This document shows, piece after piece, positions 38,053 to 46,566 of a stretch of 64,000 nt of DNA. The number at the start of each line of letters is the position of its first letter. Position 1 is the stretch's first letter. The DNA lies in NCBI RefSeq assembly GCF_021560015.1, contig NZ_CP073588.1:2418001-2482000 (forward strand), written 5' to 3'. A model generated the notes under the pieces. The model worked only from the letters and a program-made list of their open reading frames with translations, was not told where the DNA came from and did no database searches. A program made the translations under genes and the position numbers. The DNA comes from Shewanella vesiculosa (GTDB taxonomy: Bacteria; Pseudomonadota; Gammaproteobacteria; Enterobacterales; Shewanellaceae).

Positions 38053-38382
38053 TTTAAATCCCCCGATTTAAATTTGTAGGTTTTACACTTATAAAGTATA
38101 GGGAAATAGAACAAAACACCCGCGCGCTGTAACAAACCTGTGAAGCTTGGTTGCAAATTCGTTAACAGGAATCGATAATTTTAGTTTTGAGTATCCATAA
38201 AAACGAAACTGCCAATTACAGATTATGTAACCATAAAGAGGTAGTTGAGGGTGAGTAAAATACAAATGAAGATAAGAGGATAAATAAAAAACCGTAACAC
38301 ATTGAATTTACGCGTTAATATAAAAAAAGATCCAGATCACACGTTAATCATGCTGGATCTTATTTCATAAAATGATAAATAC
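38053..38382. other. 330-bp region upstream of the decaheme cytochrome
   Basis: Expected to hold the cytochrome promoter (minus strand). No gene seen. The hairpin terminating the LysR gene lies at its right end (38327-38361). A TGTGAAGCTTGGTTGCA segment (about 38140) is only weakly like a CRP site and is not called. Confidence 0.4.
38321..38361 (-). terminator. Terminator of the LysR gene
   Basis: AAGATCCAG (38327-38335) pairs with CTGGATCTT (38353-38361) around a 17-nt loop; on the minus strand it is followed by a T7 run. Confidence 0.7.
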
Positions 38383-39339
38383 TTATATCAACAATGACTT
38401 AGTGATATCAATTATCATTTGCTTGGTCTCTAACGAGTAACGACGATAATGCTCTGCACGCTCAATTAAACAATAACTTGGCATCGCCATAACGCTGTTA
38501 AGCTTATTAAATTCACTGTCGGGTAGTTTCTCTACTCGCAGTTGTGGAATTTGCTGTGCAAACGAACCTTCATTGCAAATCGTTATCGCCAAACTGTCCA
38601 TGGTGAGCATGTGCCAATACCAATCCTCTAGCTTAGCAACGCACTCTATATCTTCGATGAACAACCCGTTGGTTTGACAATAAAGCTCTAAAGGATCAAT
38701 ACGGCAGTTAAAACCTTTGCAACTTAAATACACAATTGAATGTTGAATGATATTTTCCAATTTAATCTCGTCAACACTAGTCCAAAATTCATGGTTAACG
38801 TTACCCACTACACAAAAAGACTTCACATTGGCAATTGGGGAAGCCTCTAGACCATGAGCATTCTGAGTATCAAAGCCAATGCCAAAATCGAGCTCACCAT
38901 TATAAATCAACTCTTCGGTGTCAACTTGCCAGCTATGAAGGCTCACCTTACCGATAACATTACGAGGCAATTTACTGAGTGCTATGGCAACGCTGGTAAT
39001 AATACTGGGCGAGACAGCGATATGTAGAATGGGCATTTGATGGTGATTTTGACTTTCATCTGCCACACGCTCAATTTTACTTACCATGTCACACAATTGA
39101 CATACTGGCTGATACAAGCGCTCAGCTAATGGCGTTGGTTTTAATCCCTGTTGGCGACGAAAAAACAACTCATCATTAAAAATCACTCTTAACGATGTTA
39201 AACATCGACTAATTTTAGGTGCAGATACCGCAAGCTCTTTGGCGGCAAAGTTAGCAAAGCCAGTCTCGTAAATAAGCTTAAACACCAACAAACTAAATAC
39301 GTCTAATTCGCTGACTTTTTTTAATGCTTGAATATCCAC
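38383..39339 (-). CDS. LysR-type transcriptional regulator
   Basis: This 318-aa protein has an N-terminal winged HTH: LVFKLIYETGFANFAAKELAVSAPKISRCLTSLRVIFNDELFFRRQQGLKPTPLA, with the typical LysR spacing. The effector domain is about 200 residues. It lies upstream of the decaheme cytochrome, same orientation, separated by 330 bp and a terminator, so it might control the cytochrome, but position is the only reason to say so. The HTH recognition helix (SAPKISRCLTSLR) is less canonical than in PunR. Ligand unknown. Confidence 0.88.
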   Translation of the reverse strand: MDIQALKKVSELDVFSLLVFKLIYETGFANFAAKELAVSAPKISRCLTSLRVIFNDELFFRRQQGLKPTPLAERLYQPVCQLCDMVSKIERVADESQNHHQMPILHIAVSPSIITSVAIALSKLPRNVIGKVSLHSWQVDTEELIYNGELDFGIGFDTQNAHGLEASPIANVKSFCVVGNVNHEFWTSVDEIKLENIIQHSIVYLSCKGFNCRIDPLELYCQTNGLFIEDIECVAKLEDWYWHMLTMDSLAITICNEGSFAQQIPQLRVEKLPDSEFNKLNSVMAMPSYCLIERAEHYRRYSLETKQMIIDITKSLLI

Positions 39340-39403
39340 ATATCACCTAATCTGCTGTAATGAGGCGATTAAATTAACATGTATTCAAATAATAAAAATT
39401 GAT

Positions 39404-40117
39404 CTAGTGCTGAAAAATGCTATCAACTTCAGCTTTTGTTAATGCACGAAACTCGCCAGCTAACAAAGTGTGATCCAGCACAATATCGCCAACAGATTCG
39501 CGATGTAGCGCAACTACCGGATTACGAAAACGACCAAACATACGTTTAATTTGATGGTACTTACCTTCACGCAACACTACCCGAGCTTGATGACTAGATA
39601 AAAGCATCAATTGTGCCGGTAACGTAGTGATATTTTCATACTCAAAATACATCCCATTCGCAAAGGCCTCAACATATGCTTGATCCAGCGGATTGGCTAA
39701 GGTGACTAAGTACTTTTTGTCGACTTTATGATCTGGAGCCATCAAAGCCTCCGACCATTTAGCGTCATTGGTGAGCAATAATAACCCAGTAGAATGTAAA
39801 TCTAATCGCCCAGCTATATGCAGCATCTCAGTATTAATGCCCGTCATTAGCCCCAATGCCGTCGGATGCTTATCGTCAATAGTGGCACTGACCACTCCGT
39901 CAGGCTTATTAAGCATATAGTAGCGTTTTTGATAATGACGTAGCACCACACCATTACACTCAATATGAGTAAACTCATCAATTTGTAAATCTAGTGACTT
40001 AGCAAATTGGCCATCAACACGCACTTTATTGTTGATTAATAGTTCACGCACGGCTTTTTTAGGGATCTGTAACGTGCCAGCAATAAATTGATCGAGTCGA
40101 CCTCGTTTAGACACCAT
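39404..40117 (-). CDS. rsuA: 16S rRNA pseudouridine synthase (RsuA-like)
   Basis: The 237-aa enzyme has an N-terminal S4-like RNA-binding domain (GRLDQFIAGTLQIPKKAVRELLINNKVRVDG) and the RsuA/RluB/E/F catalytic core with Asp in GRLDLHSTGLLLLTND. YMLNKPDGVVSA and REGKYHQIKRMFGRF, late in the chain, are characteristic. RsuA modifies U516 of 16S rRNA in the small subunit. The gene is monocistronic, divergent from glnD. 237 aa agrees with E. coli RsuA (231). Confidence 0.92.
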   Translation of the reverse strand: MVSKRGRLDQFIAGTLQIPKKAVRELLINNKVRVDGQFAKSLDLQIDEFTHIECNGVVLRHYQKRYYMLNKPDGVVSATIDDKHPTALGLMTGINTEMLHIAGRLDLHSTGLLLLTNDAKWSEALMAPDHKVDKKYLVTLANPLDQAYVEAFANGMYFEYENITTLPAQLMLLSSHQARVVLREGKYHQIKRMFGRFRNPVVALHRESVGDIVLDHTLLAGEFRALTKAEVDSIFQH

Positions 40118-40198
40118 AAAACTTCACCAATATAGAATGATACCAATTTGTTTAAGAATACCTTATTCTGTTAAAAGGCAAAAACATTAAGGAGTAAC

Positions 40199-42844
40199 AT
40201 GCTTTCGCAACCTGCTAGTACAGTTTTGCGCTCAGATATGACTAGCGCCGAATTAAAACAGGCGATTAAGTCACTGGATCAACATTTACAAGATAACATT
40301 TTTCAGAGTGCCATTAACGACACCTTGAATAAACGATCGCAGTTTTTCGATGCACTATTATGCCAACTCTGGCACCCCTTCGAATTAGACCCTGCGCGTA
40401 TATCGCTTAATGCTGTTGGTGGTTATGGCCGCCAAACCTTACACCCTTTCTCCGATATCGATATCTGTGTTATCCATGATGGCCAATTAACACCTAACGA
40501 AGCGGCCGCTATCAGCCAATTCCTTACCCAACTATGGGATGTAAACCTTGATTTAGGTCACGCAGTTCGCAGCTTAGACGACACATATCAAGCCTGTAAA
40601 GACGACGTAACCATTGCAACCAGTTTACTGGAAATCCGCCATTTATCCGGTAACCATCACCATCAGCAACAAGTTCTCAATGCCCTTTACGGCCAAGAGT
40701 TATGGCAAAGCCAAACGTTTTTCAATGCCAAACTCAGTGAACAGCAAGAGCGTCATGCCAAAGCACAAGGTACCTCATACAGCATTGAGCCCAACCTTAA
40801 AACCAGCCCTGGGGGAATGCGCGATATTCAAACCCTTACCTGGGTTGCTCGCAAGCATTTCGGCGTATCCAGCATGCAATCACTTCGACGCTTTGGTTTT
40901 TTAACCAATGATGAATATGCTGAATTAATGGAATGCCAACACTTTTTATTTAGGGTGCGCTTTGCCTTGCATCAATCAGCCCAGCGTGGTGAAAATCGTT
41001 TGTTGTTGCAATACCAAGCTGAAGTGGCAAAATTAATGGGTTTTGGTGATGGTATGCCCATCGGCGAAAGCGGCAATATTGCTATCGAAAAAATGATGCG
41101 CCAGCTGTTTCGCGCCATGAAGCGCATCGGCGAATTAAACAAAATTTTAATGGCCTATTTCCAGCGAGAAATTATTCCAGAGCTCAATCCACACATTATT
41201 GTAATTAACGAGAATTTTGAAATTGTCGATAAATACATTCATGTTCGAGATGAAACCGTATTTATCGATCGCACCCAGATTATGGCGTTATTTGAATTTA
41301 TCGCGATTCATCACGACAAAATTATCGGTATTACCGCAGAAACGCTACGTTCACTGCGTCAAGTGAGACGCCGCTTAATGGGCGACTTACAAGACTTTCA
41401 GCTGTGTCGTGAACAATTTAAAGCGATATTTGTTCACCCTCAAGGCATGGGACTGGCGATTACCTTAATGCATCAGCACGGTATTTTAGCGTCTTATTTG
41501 CCGCAATGGCGTGAGGTCGTTGGCCAGATGCAGTTTGATTTGTTCCATGCCTATACTGTTGATGAACACACCCACAAAGTGCTTAAAAATATTTACACTT
41601 ACGGCCACGACATCAAAACCTTAGATAAAGATCTCACATTAGCAGCTGATATTTATCAAAAAATGTCCAATAAATCGACACTCTTGTTTGCCGCATTATT
41701 CCATGATTTAGCCAAAGGACGCGGCGGAGATCATAGTGAATTAGGCGCTGTCGATGCCAGTTTATTCGCCAAGTTCCATGGTTTAAAAGCCTCACAAGAA
41801 AGACTCATTTGCTGGTTAGTAGAACATCATTTATTAATGTCTATTACCTCACAGCGGATGGACATCTATGATCCTGAAGTGGTCAACGCATTTGCCAAAA
41901 AAGTCGGTACATTAGCCCGTTTAGATGCTCTATATTGCCTTACCATTGCAGATATTCAGGCAACCAATGATGATCTGTGGAATGACTGGAAAGCATCACT
42001 GCTAAAAGACTTATATTTTGTCACCCGCAAAGCACTTCGAAGTGGTTTTGAAAATATTCTGCAACTGCGAACCTTAGTGCGAGAGCACAAACAAGAAGCG
42101 CTCAATTTATTGGTTGATGAAAACAACAGCGAAGAGATTAAAAAATTATGGCGTCGATTGCCTATCGCCTTTTTCAGTAATGCTGAAGCTGATGATATCG
42201 CCCGCTATACCCAAGCAATGATTAATCACGATCTTGCGCCAGCGACAGATAATCAATACAACACCCTTATTTTACTCGACGATGTGGTGGTAAAAGGCTG
42301 CAGTGATGTGTTTGTTTACACCAAAGACCGCCACGGCTTATTTGTAAAATTATTCAATACCTTAGCAACATTACGCATTTCGGTTAAACAAGCACAAATT
42401 GCCCGCACTAAAGATGGCTATGTGGTCGAGTCATTTAAGGTACTCGACTTCGATGAAAAACCCATCACCAGCGAGCAACGCCGCAAACAAGTTATTGATA
42501 AGTTACATCAAGTACTTGATCAGGGCATTACTTTATCGAAAAAGCGTCAGTCCAGACGGCATCAAAGTTTTGATAATCAACCTAACATCGAATTTTTGCA
42601 TTCACGCAAATCGACTCGTAGTTTGGTTAATGTATCCGCACTAGACACCAGTGAATTTATGGAACAAATTGCCAGTGCGTTCAGGGAATTGGATTTAAAT
42701 ATTCATTCGGCCACCATCAGTACGGTCGGCGAACGTGCAGACAATGTGTTTTTATTATCCAATAAAGACGATCAACAATTAACCCCAGAACAACAGCAGC
42801 AATTGTCGGCAACATTAATGCAAGCGATTACCGCCAAACAATAG
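40199..42844 (+). CDS. glnD: [Protein-PII] uridylyltransferase / uridylyl-removing enzyme
   Basis: GlnD uridylylates PII (GlnB/GlnK) when glutamine is low and removes UMP when it is high, thus signalling nitrogen status to glutamine synthetase and NtrBC. The 881-aa protein has the nucleotidyltransferase motif GGYGRQTLHPFSDIDIC (G-G-x12-D-x-D), the HD phosphohydrolase domain (LLFAALFHDLAKGRGGDHSELG), and two ACT domains at the C-terminus (KDRHGLFVKLFNTLATLRISVKQAQI; then a second around residue 810 with AFRELDLNIHSATISTVGERADNVFLL). TAAGGAG precedes the ATG. It is alone on the plus strand. Confidence 0.97.
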   Translation: MLSQPASTVLRSDMTSAELKQAIKSLDQHLQDNIFQSAINDTLNKRSQFFDALLCQLWHPFELDPARISLNAVGGYGRQTLHPFSDIDICVIHDGQLTPNEAAAISQFLTQLWDVNLDLGHAVRSLDDTYQACKDDVTIATSLLEIRHLSGNHHHQQQVLNALYGQELWQSQTFFNAKLSEQQERHAKAQGTSYSIEPNLKTSPGGMRDIQTLTWVARKHFGVSSMQSLRRFGFLTNDEYAELMECQHFLFRVRFALHQSAQRGENRLLLQYQAEVAKLMGFGDGMPIGESGNIAIEKMMRQLFRAMKRIGELNKILMAYFQREIIPELNPHIIVINENFEIVDKYIHVRDETVFIDRTQIMALFEFIAIHHDKIIGITAETLRSLRQVRRRLMGDLQDFQLCREQFKAIFVHPQGMGLAITLMHQHGILASYLPQWREVVGQMQFDLFHAYTVDEHTHKVLKNIYTYGHDIKTLDKDLTLAADIYQKMSNKSTLLFAALFHDLAKGRGGDHSELGAVDASLFAKFHGLKASQERLICWLVEHHLLMSITSQRMDIYDPEVVNAFAKKVGTLARLDALYCLTIADIQATNDDLWNDWKASLLKDLYFVTRKALRSGFENILQLRTLVREHKQEALNLLVDENNSEEIKKLWRRLPIAFFSNAEADDIARYTQAMINHDLAPATDNQYNTLILLDDVVVKGCSDVFVYTKDRHGLFVKLFNTLATLRISVKQAQIARTKDGYVVESFKVLDFDEKPITSEQRRKQVIDKLHQVLDQGITLSKKRQSRRHQSFDNQPNIEFLHSRKSTRSLVNVSALDTSEFMEQIASAFRELDLNIHSATISTVGERADNVFLLSNKDDQQLTPEQQQQLSATLMQAITAKQ

Positions 42845-43014
42845 CAAGGCTGATAAACCAGTAAGTAGATAAGAATATGATTCAATAATGTTGATTTACT
42901 GGGTCATGAGCGTGTTAACCGCCATGGCCCGCCAATTTCACTCTTAAGCATACTTTGAGCAAACAGATGACTATGCGATAATCATGCCCATCAACTGCCG
43001 TTCATTAGGTCATC

Positions 43015-43515
43015 ATGTCACAAGCCTTTCGTTATACTGCTGAATATGTACTCGATAAGTCGTACTTTGAAGAATGCTATCAGCAATCCGTTAATCCCAA
43101 TCCGTCACCAAAACGTTTTATTAAAACCGCTGTGTTTGCACTGATTGGTTTGGCTATTTTAATGCTCGACGCTATCAGTTCTGCGGCCATGAGCACCAAA
43201 GAAACCTACTATTTAGGCTACTTTTTCATTGGTTTAGCGGTTGTTGAATTTTTAAGTATTCGCTTTAATAAAACCTGGTGGTTATGGCGTCAAATGATGA
43301 GTAAAGCGGCAGGTGAACATGTCAGTCTGACCATCGATGATAAAGGCATCAACAGTCAGTCGCTGCATGTAAATCAACAGATTTTATGGACTGATATTTA
43401 TCGGATTACTGAAACGGATAGCGGTTTATTAATAAAGCTCGAAAAAACCACTACTTATTTATCTAAGCGTTGTTTAGATAAAAGCGCCATTGATTTTATC
43501 ATAAATAAACAATAA
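43015..43515 (+). CDS. YcxB-like domain membrane protein
   Basis: This 166-aa protein has an N-terminal cytoplasmic stretch (FRYTAEYVLDKSYFEECYQQ), two membrane segments (residues about 40-85: FIKTAVFALIGLAILMLDA; YYLGYFFIGLAVVEFLSIRF) and a C-terminal beta-rich domain (VSLTIDDKGINSQSLHVNQQILWTDIYRITETDSGLLIKLEKTTTYLSKRC). This matches the YcxB-like family, in which the C-terminal strand set often ends in a conserved basic motif. Function unknown; the gene is alone. Confidence 0.72.
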   Translation: MSQAFRYTAEYVLDKSYFEECYQQSVNPNPSPKRFIKTAVFALIGLAILMLDAISSAAMSTKETYYLGYFFIGLAVVEFLSIRFNKTWWLWRQMMSKAAGEHVSLTIDDKGINSQSLHVNQQILWTDIYRITETDSGLLIKLEKTTTYLSKRCLDKSAIDFIINKQ

Positions 43516-43550
43516 CTTAGGCACCATTCAGACAATAAACAACTTGGCAA

Positions 43551-44147
43551 TTACGCTAGCGCAATCGCCACCCGTTGACGAATATCACGCAGTAACTCAG
43601 CCTCAAACCATGGATTACGGCTCAGCCAAATATTATTACGCGGGCTAGGATGTGGAAGTGGAATGTAACATGGCCCAAAGGTGCGCCATTGCAGTACGGT
43701 TAAGGTTAAGGTTTTCGGTTTATCACTTAAGTAGTACTGCTGTGCATATTGGCCCACCAGCAAGATCAGCTTTACATTTACGAGTTGCGCTAACAACAGA
43801 CTGTGCCATTTAGGCGCGCACTCAGGTCTTGGCGGTAAATCGCCAGACTGGCCCTTACCGCTATAGCTGCCAGGAAAGCAAAAGCCCATCGGCATGATAG
43901 CGATTTGCTTCGCATCGTAAAACACCTCTCGGGTGATGCCTAACCATTGGCGTAATCTGTCGCCACTGGCATCGTCAAATGGGATCCCCGACTGATGTAC
44001 CTTGCGTCCAGGGGCTTGACCAATGATCAATATTCTCGCTTGGGGATCGATTTGCACCACAGGACGCACACCATTAACTAAGCTAGAAGCACAAAGCTGA
44101 CAATTTTTGATTTCAGTCAGTAACCCTGTCATATCAATCCCATACAT
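43551..44147 (-). CDS. Uracil-DNA glycosylase superfamily protein
   Basis: This 198-aa protein has a Cys-containing N-terminus (IKNCQLCASSLVNGVRPVVQ), then the UDG-like catalytic strand ILIIGQAPGRKVHQSGIPFDDASGDRLRQWLGI, a middle segment with GFCFPGSYSGKGQSGDLPPRPECAPKWH, and the terminal motif LPHPSPRNNIWLSRNPWFEAEL. G-Q-A-P-G and P-H-P-S-P-R are the two signatures of the family related to UDG families 4/5. It is probably DNA repair, but the base removed is unproven. Alternative ATGs a few codons downstream are possible. Convergent with the YcxB-like gene. Confidence 0.85.
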   Translation of the reverse strand: MYGIDMTGLLTEIKNCQLCASSLVNGVRPVVQIDPQARILIIGQAPGRKVHQSGIPFDDASGDRLRQWLGITREVFYDAKQIAIMPMGFCFPGSYSGKGQSGDLPPRPECAPKWHSLLLAQLVNVKLILLVGQYAQQYYLSDKPKTLTLTVLQWRTFGPCYIPLPHPSPRNNIWLSRNPWFEAELLRDIRQRVAIALA

Positions 44148-44251
44148 TTTGCATATAAAATCATAAAAAGCCCTTAAATAACCCTATCCAAGGGAACTAA
44201 GCTACAGTAGTATTTGTCGAAATAATAAAGTTCTCCCAAGAAGGAACACCC

Positions 44252-44497
44252 ATGCAAGCATCCCGTATTCCCCTAACCACATTAGCTGCAATATTCATCA
44301 GCAGCATAGCAATCAGTTTTAGTGCAGTTGCCCTTCCTCAAGCACCAATAAAAGATGTGGTATCTTTAAAAGATGCTTGTAAGCAAATTGCAGTTGAAGA
44401 TCAACTACCTGAATCTGAGGTTGGATCGTTTTTATTAGACTGTGTGAACGACCAGTTAACTGAAATGGGCTATGAACGGGTTACTAGCCTAGATTAA
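44252..44497 (+). CDS. Small exported protein
   Basis: This 81-aa protein has an N-terminal signal sequence (LTTLAAIFISSIAISFSAVALPQA) and a short acidic helical domain with two cysteines (LKDACKQIAVEDQLPESEVGSFLLDCVNDQL). AAGGAACACC precedes the ATG. I do not recognise a named family. The two Cys could form a disulphide in the periplasm. It is followed by a terminator. Confidence 0.7.
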   Translation: MQASRIPLTTLAAIFISSIAISFSAVALPQAPIKDVVSLKDACKQIAVEDQLPESEVGSFLLDCVNDQLTEMGYERVTSLD

Positions 44498-44547
44498 ACA
44501 ATATTATCGCTAAATATTATCGCTATCGTGAAAGTATCAACTAACGC

Positions 44548-44580
44548 GATAAAAAAACGCCTTTATGGCGTTTTTTTATC
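44548..44580. terminator. Bidirectional terminator between the small exported gene and the MAPEG gene
   Basis: GATAAAAAAACGCC (44548-44561), TTTAT, GGCGTTTTTTTATC (44567-44580) forms a hairpin with A7 and T7 tracts between convergent genes. Confidence 0.9.
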
Positions 44581-44592
44581 GGTGATTCAAAT

Positions 44593-44976
44593 TTAAAATG
44601 CTTGGCAAAATATGCCAATCGATGCGCCAATCCCAACAAACCAAGTCAATGATCGCATGGTGCCATAATTCAATAAATACATCACATGGTAAACCAACCG
44701 CGCGACCACATGCACAATCGCTAATAACGCAACCATATCAGTCACATTATTAGTGATTAACGCCGTTAACACAGCAATACCAAAAATGATTAACGACTCA
44801 AACGCATTTTGATGCCCAGCAGCCGCTCGTGCACCATATCCTGTTAACTGAGCTTGCTGCGACCGCGGGTGGTTATTGTCATATTTGCCCAATTTAGCCA
44901 TTGCCATTGCTAACGGTACTTTTGCCACATATGGCAATAACATCGCAATCAATAAACATATCAGTATCGTCTGCAT
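44593..44976 (-). CDS. MAPEG family membrane protein
   Basis: This 127-aa protein has four hydrophobic segments and the MAPEG pattern: GARAAAGHQNAFESLIIFGIAVL (with the conserved E-N/F segment), and AIVHVVARLVYHVMYLLNYGTMRSLTWFVG. MAPEG proteins are trimeric membrane enzymes related to microsomal glutathione transferases. Bacterial members usually lack a known substrate. It is alone, bounded by the shared terminator. AAGGAC precedes the ATG. Confidence 0.85.
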   Translation of the reverse strand: MQTILICLLIAMLLPYVAKVPLAMAMAKLGKYDNNHPRSQQAQLTGYGARAAAGHQNAFESLIIFGIAVLTALITNNVTDMVALLAIVHVVARLVYHVMYLLNYGTMRSLTWFVGIGASIGIFCQAF

Positions 44977-45231
44977 AATCTGTCCTTTTTATTAGTTATT
45001 AGTATTATCAAGTCAATGCTATCGATAAAATAGTCAACTTATCTCGTCTTATTACGCCATCGTAAGTTAACACATCCACAAGATTTCACTCACTTGTCTT
45101 GACGGTTACCTGAAACTGTTTTCCAATGAGATCGATTGTTAGGGGCAAACGTTAAGCTTAATGAATCAACGGCTGAGTCATTAGCGTGATGACATAAACA
45201 TCCATCTAAACAGTAAGTCGCTAACGCAGCA

Positions 45232-46566
45232 TTAACTCTGTTGAGCAGGTAACCAGACTTTGACACTTAAGCCCCCTTCTGGGCGACTTTGCAGGCTAAT
45301 TCGGCCACCGTGTGCTTCAATGATTTCTCGGCATAAGGGTAAACCAATGCCAGTACCAGACTGCTTGGTAGAATAAAAGGGCAACAGTGCCTGCGACAAT
45401 ACTTCGCTAGACATCCCCGAACCTTGATCATTCACTTTTATCAATAAACCAGCAACTGGATGGGTAATATCTTCAAAAATCAGCGCAACACTATCGGCAT
45501 CCGCACCTGATTCATGGGCATTTTTAAGTAAGTTAATCAGTACTTGTTCAAGTTGAACCGCATCAAGCTTAATCGGTATTTGCGGCAGAGCCGATAATAC
45601 CTGAAACGGATATTGCTGCGCCAGCTGTTGGGTCATCTTAGACCAATCAATTAGCTGTTTTTGTGGTAAAGGTAACTTAGCAAACTGGGCGTAATGAGAA
45701 ATAAACTGACTTAAATGACTGGTGCGATTTTCAATAGTATCAAAAATCAGTTGCAGCTTAGTGTTGTCTAAATGTTGAGTTAAAAACCTACCTGAGTTAA
45801 CCATAGAAGCGATAGGAGCCACTGAATTATTGAGCTCATGGCTGATAATGCGGATCACCTTTTTCCACACGGCGACTTCTTGGCGATTAAGCTCTTTAGT
45901 GAGTTGTTTAAGTAAAATTAAATGATGTTGCTGATTATTTTGGGTAAAGCGACCGCGGGAAATATGCCAGGTTTCAACATCATTCTCATCGATACTATCG
46001 CCTGAGCTGCTGCCCATCGAAAACAGCCCTTCTTGCTCACTATTTAATGCCGTTTTAAGCGCTTCTGGCAATATCGCAATCAGTTCAGGTAACAACATAC
46101 CTTCAACTTTAACGCCATGATTGAACAAATGTCTTGCCGCGCCATTGGCATAAATAACTCGCTGTGAGTCATCAATTAATAACATCACATTTGGCGAGTT
46201 TTGAATCACTTTATCGAGCATTAACTCGCGCTGATAAATAAATTGTCGTTCGCTGCGCAGTTTTGCCGATGCTTGATTGTATAAACTCACCAAAGCATCA
46301 AGTTGCGGCTCACCATAAGGATGCAGCGACACACTAAAGTCGTTGTCTTTAAAGTTTAATAAGCCGATTTCCAACGCTTGCAGGCTGTCACTTAAGCGCT
46401 TGGTAAGCCACATACTGCAAAAGTAGCACACAGCCAACATTAGTAGCACAGCCAACCATAGCGAGTTATCACCTAATGTCAGCCACACTAAAGCCCCTGC
46501 CATTGCGGCCAAAAGGCAGCTTAACATGTTGCTTAACACGACTTTAGTGCGTAACGATAACATCAT
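45232..46566 (-). CDS. Sensor histidine kinase of the sigma-54 ABC module (PAS-HATPase)
   Basis: This 444-aa kinase has two N-terminal membrane segments (residues about 10-30 and 36-55), a HAMP-like linker, a PAS-like domain (IDDSQRVIYANGAARHLFNHGV), the phospho-acceptor His243 in IISHELNNSVAPI, and an HATPase with NLLKNAHESG (N box), DQGSGMSSEVL (G1) and SGTGIGLPL (G2). H-E-L-N-N is common to NtrB/NtrY-type kinases. Its ATG overlaps the response-regulator stop by 4 bp (ATGA), so the two are a coupled two-component pair. It would phosphorylate the sigma-54 activator encoded upstream. The short loop between its membrane helices suggests signal sensing in the membrane or inside the cell. The signal is unknown. 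Confidence 0.92.
   Translation of the reverse strand: MMLSLRTKVVLSNMLSCLLAAMAGALVWLTLGDNSLWLAVLLMLAVCYFCSMWLTKRLSDSLQALEIGLLNFKDNDFSVSLHPYGEPQLDALVSLYNQASAKLRSERQFIYQRELMLDKVIQNSPNVMLLIDDSQRVIYANGAARHLFNHGVKVEGMLLPELIAILPEALKTALNSEQEGLFSMGSSSGDSIDENDVETWHISRGRFTQNNQQHHLILLKQLTKELNRQEVAVWKKVIRIISHELNNSVAPIASMVNSGRFLTQHLDNTKLQLIFDTIENRTSHLSQFISHYAQFAKLPLPQKQLIDWSKMTQQLAQQYPFQVLSALPQIPIKLDAVQLEQVLINLLKNAHESGADADSVALIFEDITHPVAGLLIKVNDQGSGMSSEVLSQALLPFYSTKQSGTGIGLPLCREIIEAHGGRISLQSRPEGGLSVKVWLPAQQS

Noticed and set aside
38130..38160. CRP site upstream of the decaheme cytochrome
   Set aside because: TGTGAAGCTTGGTTGCA matches only one half of the consensus.
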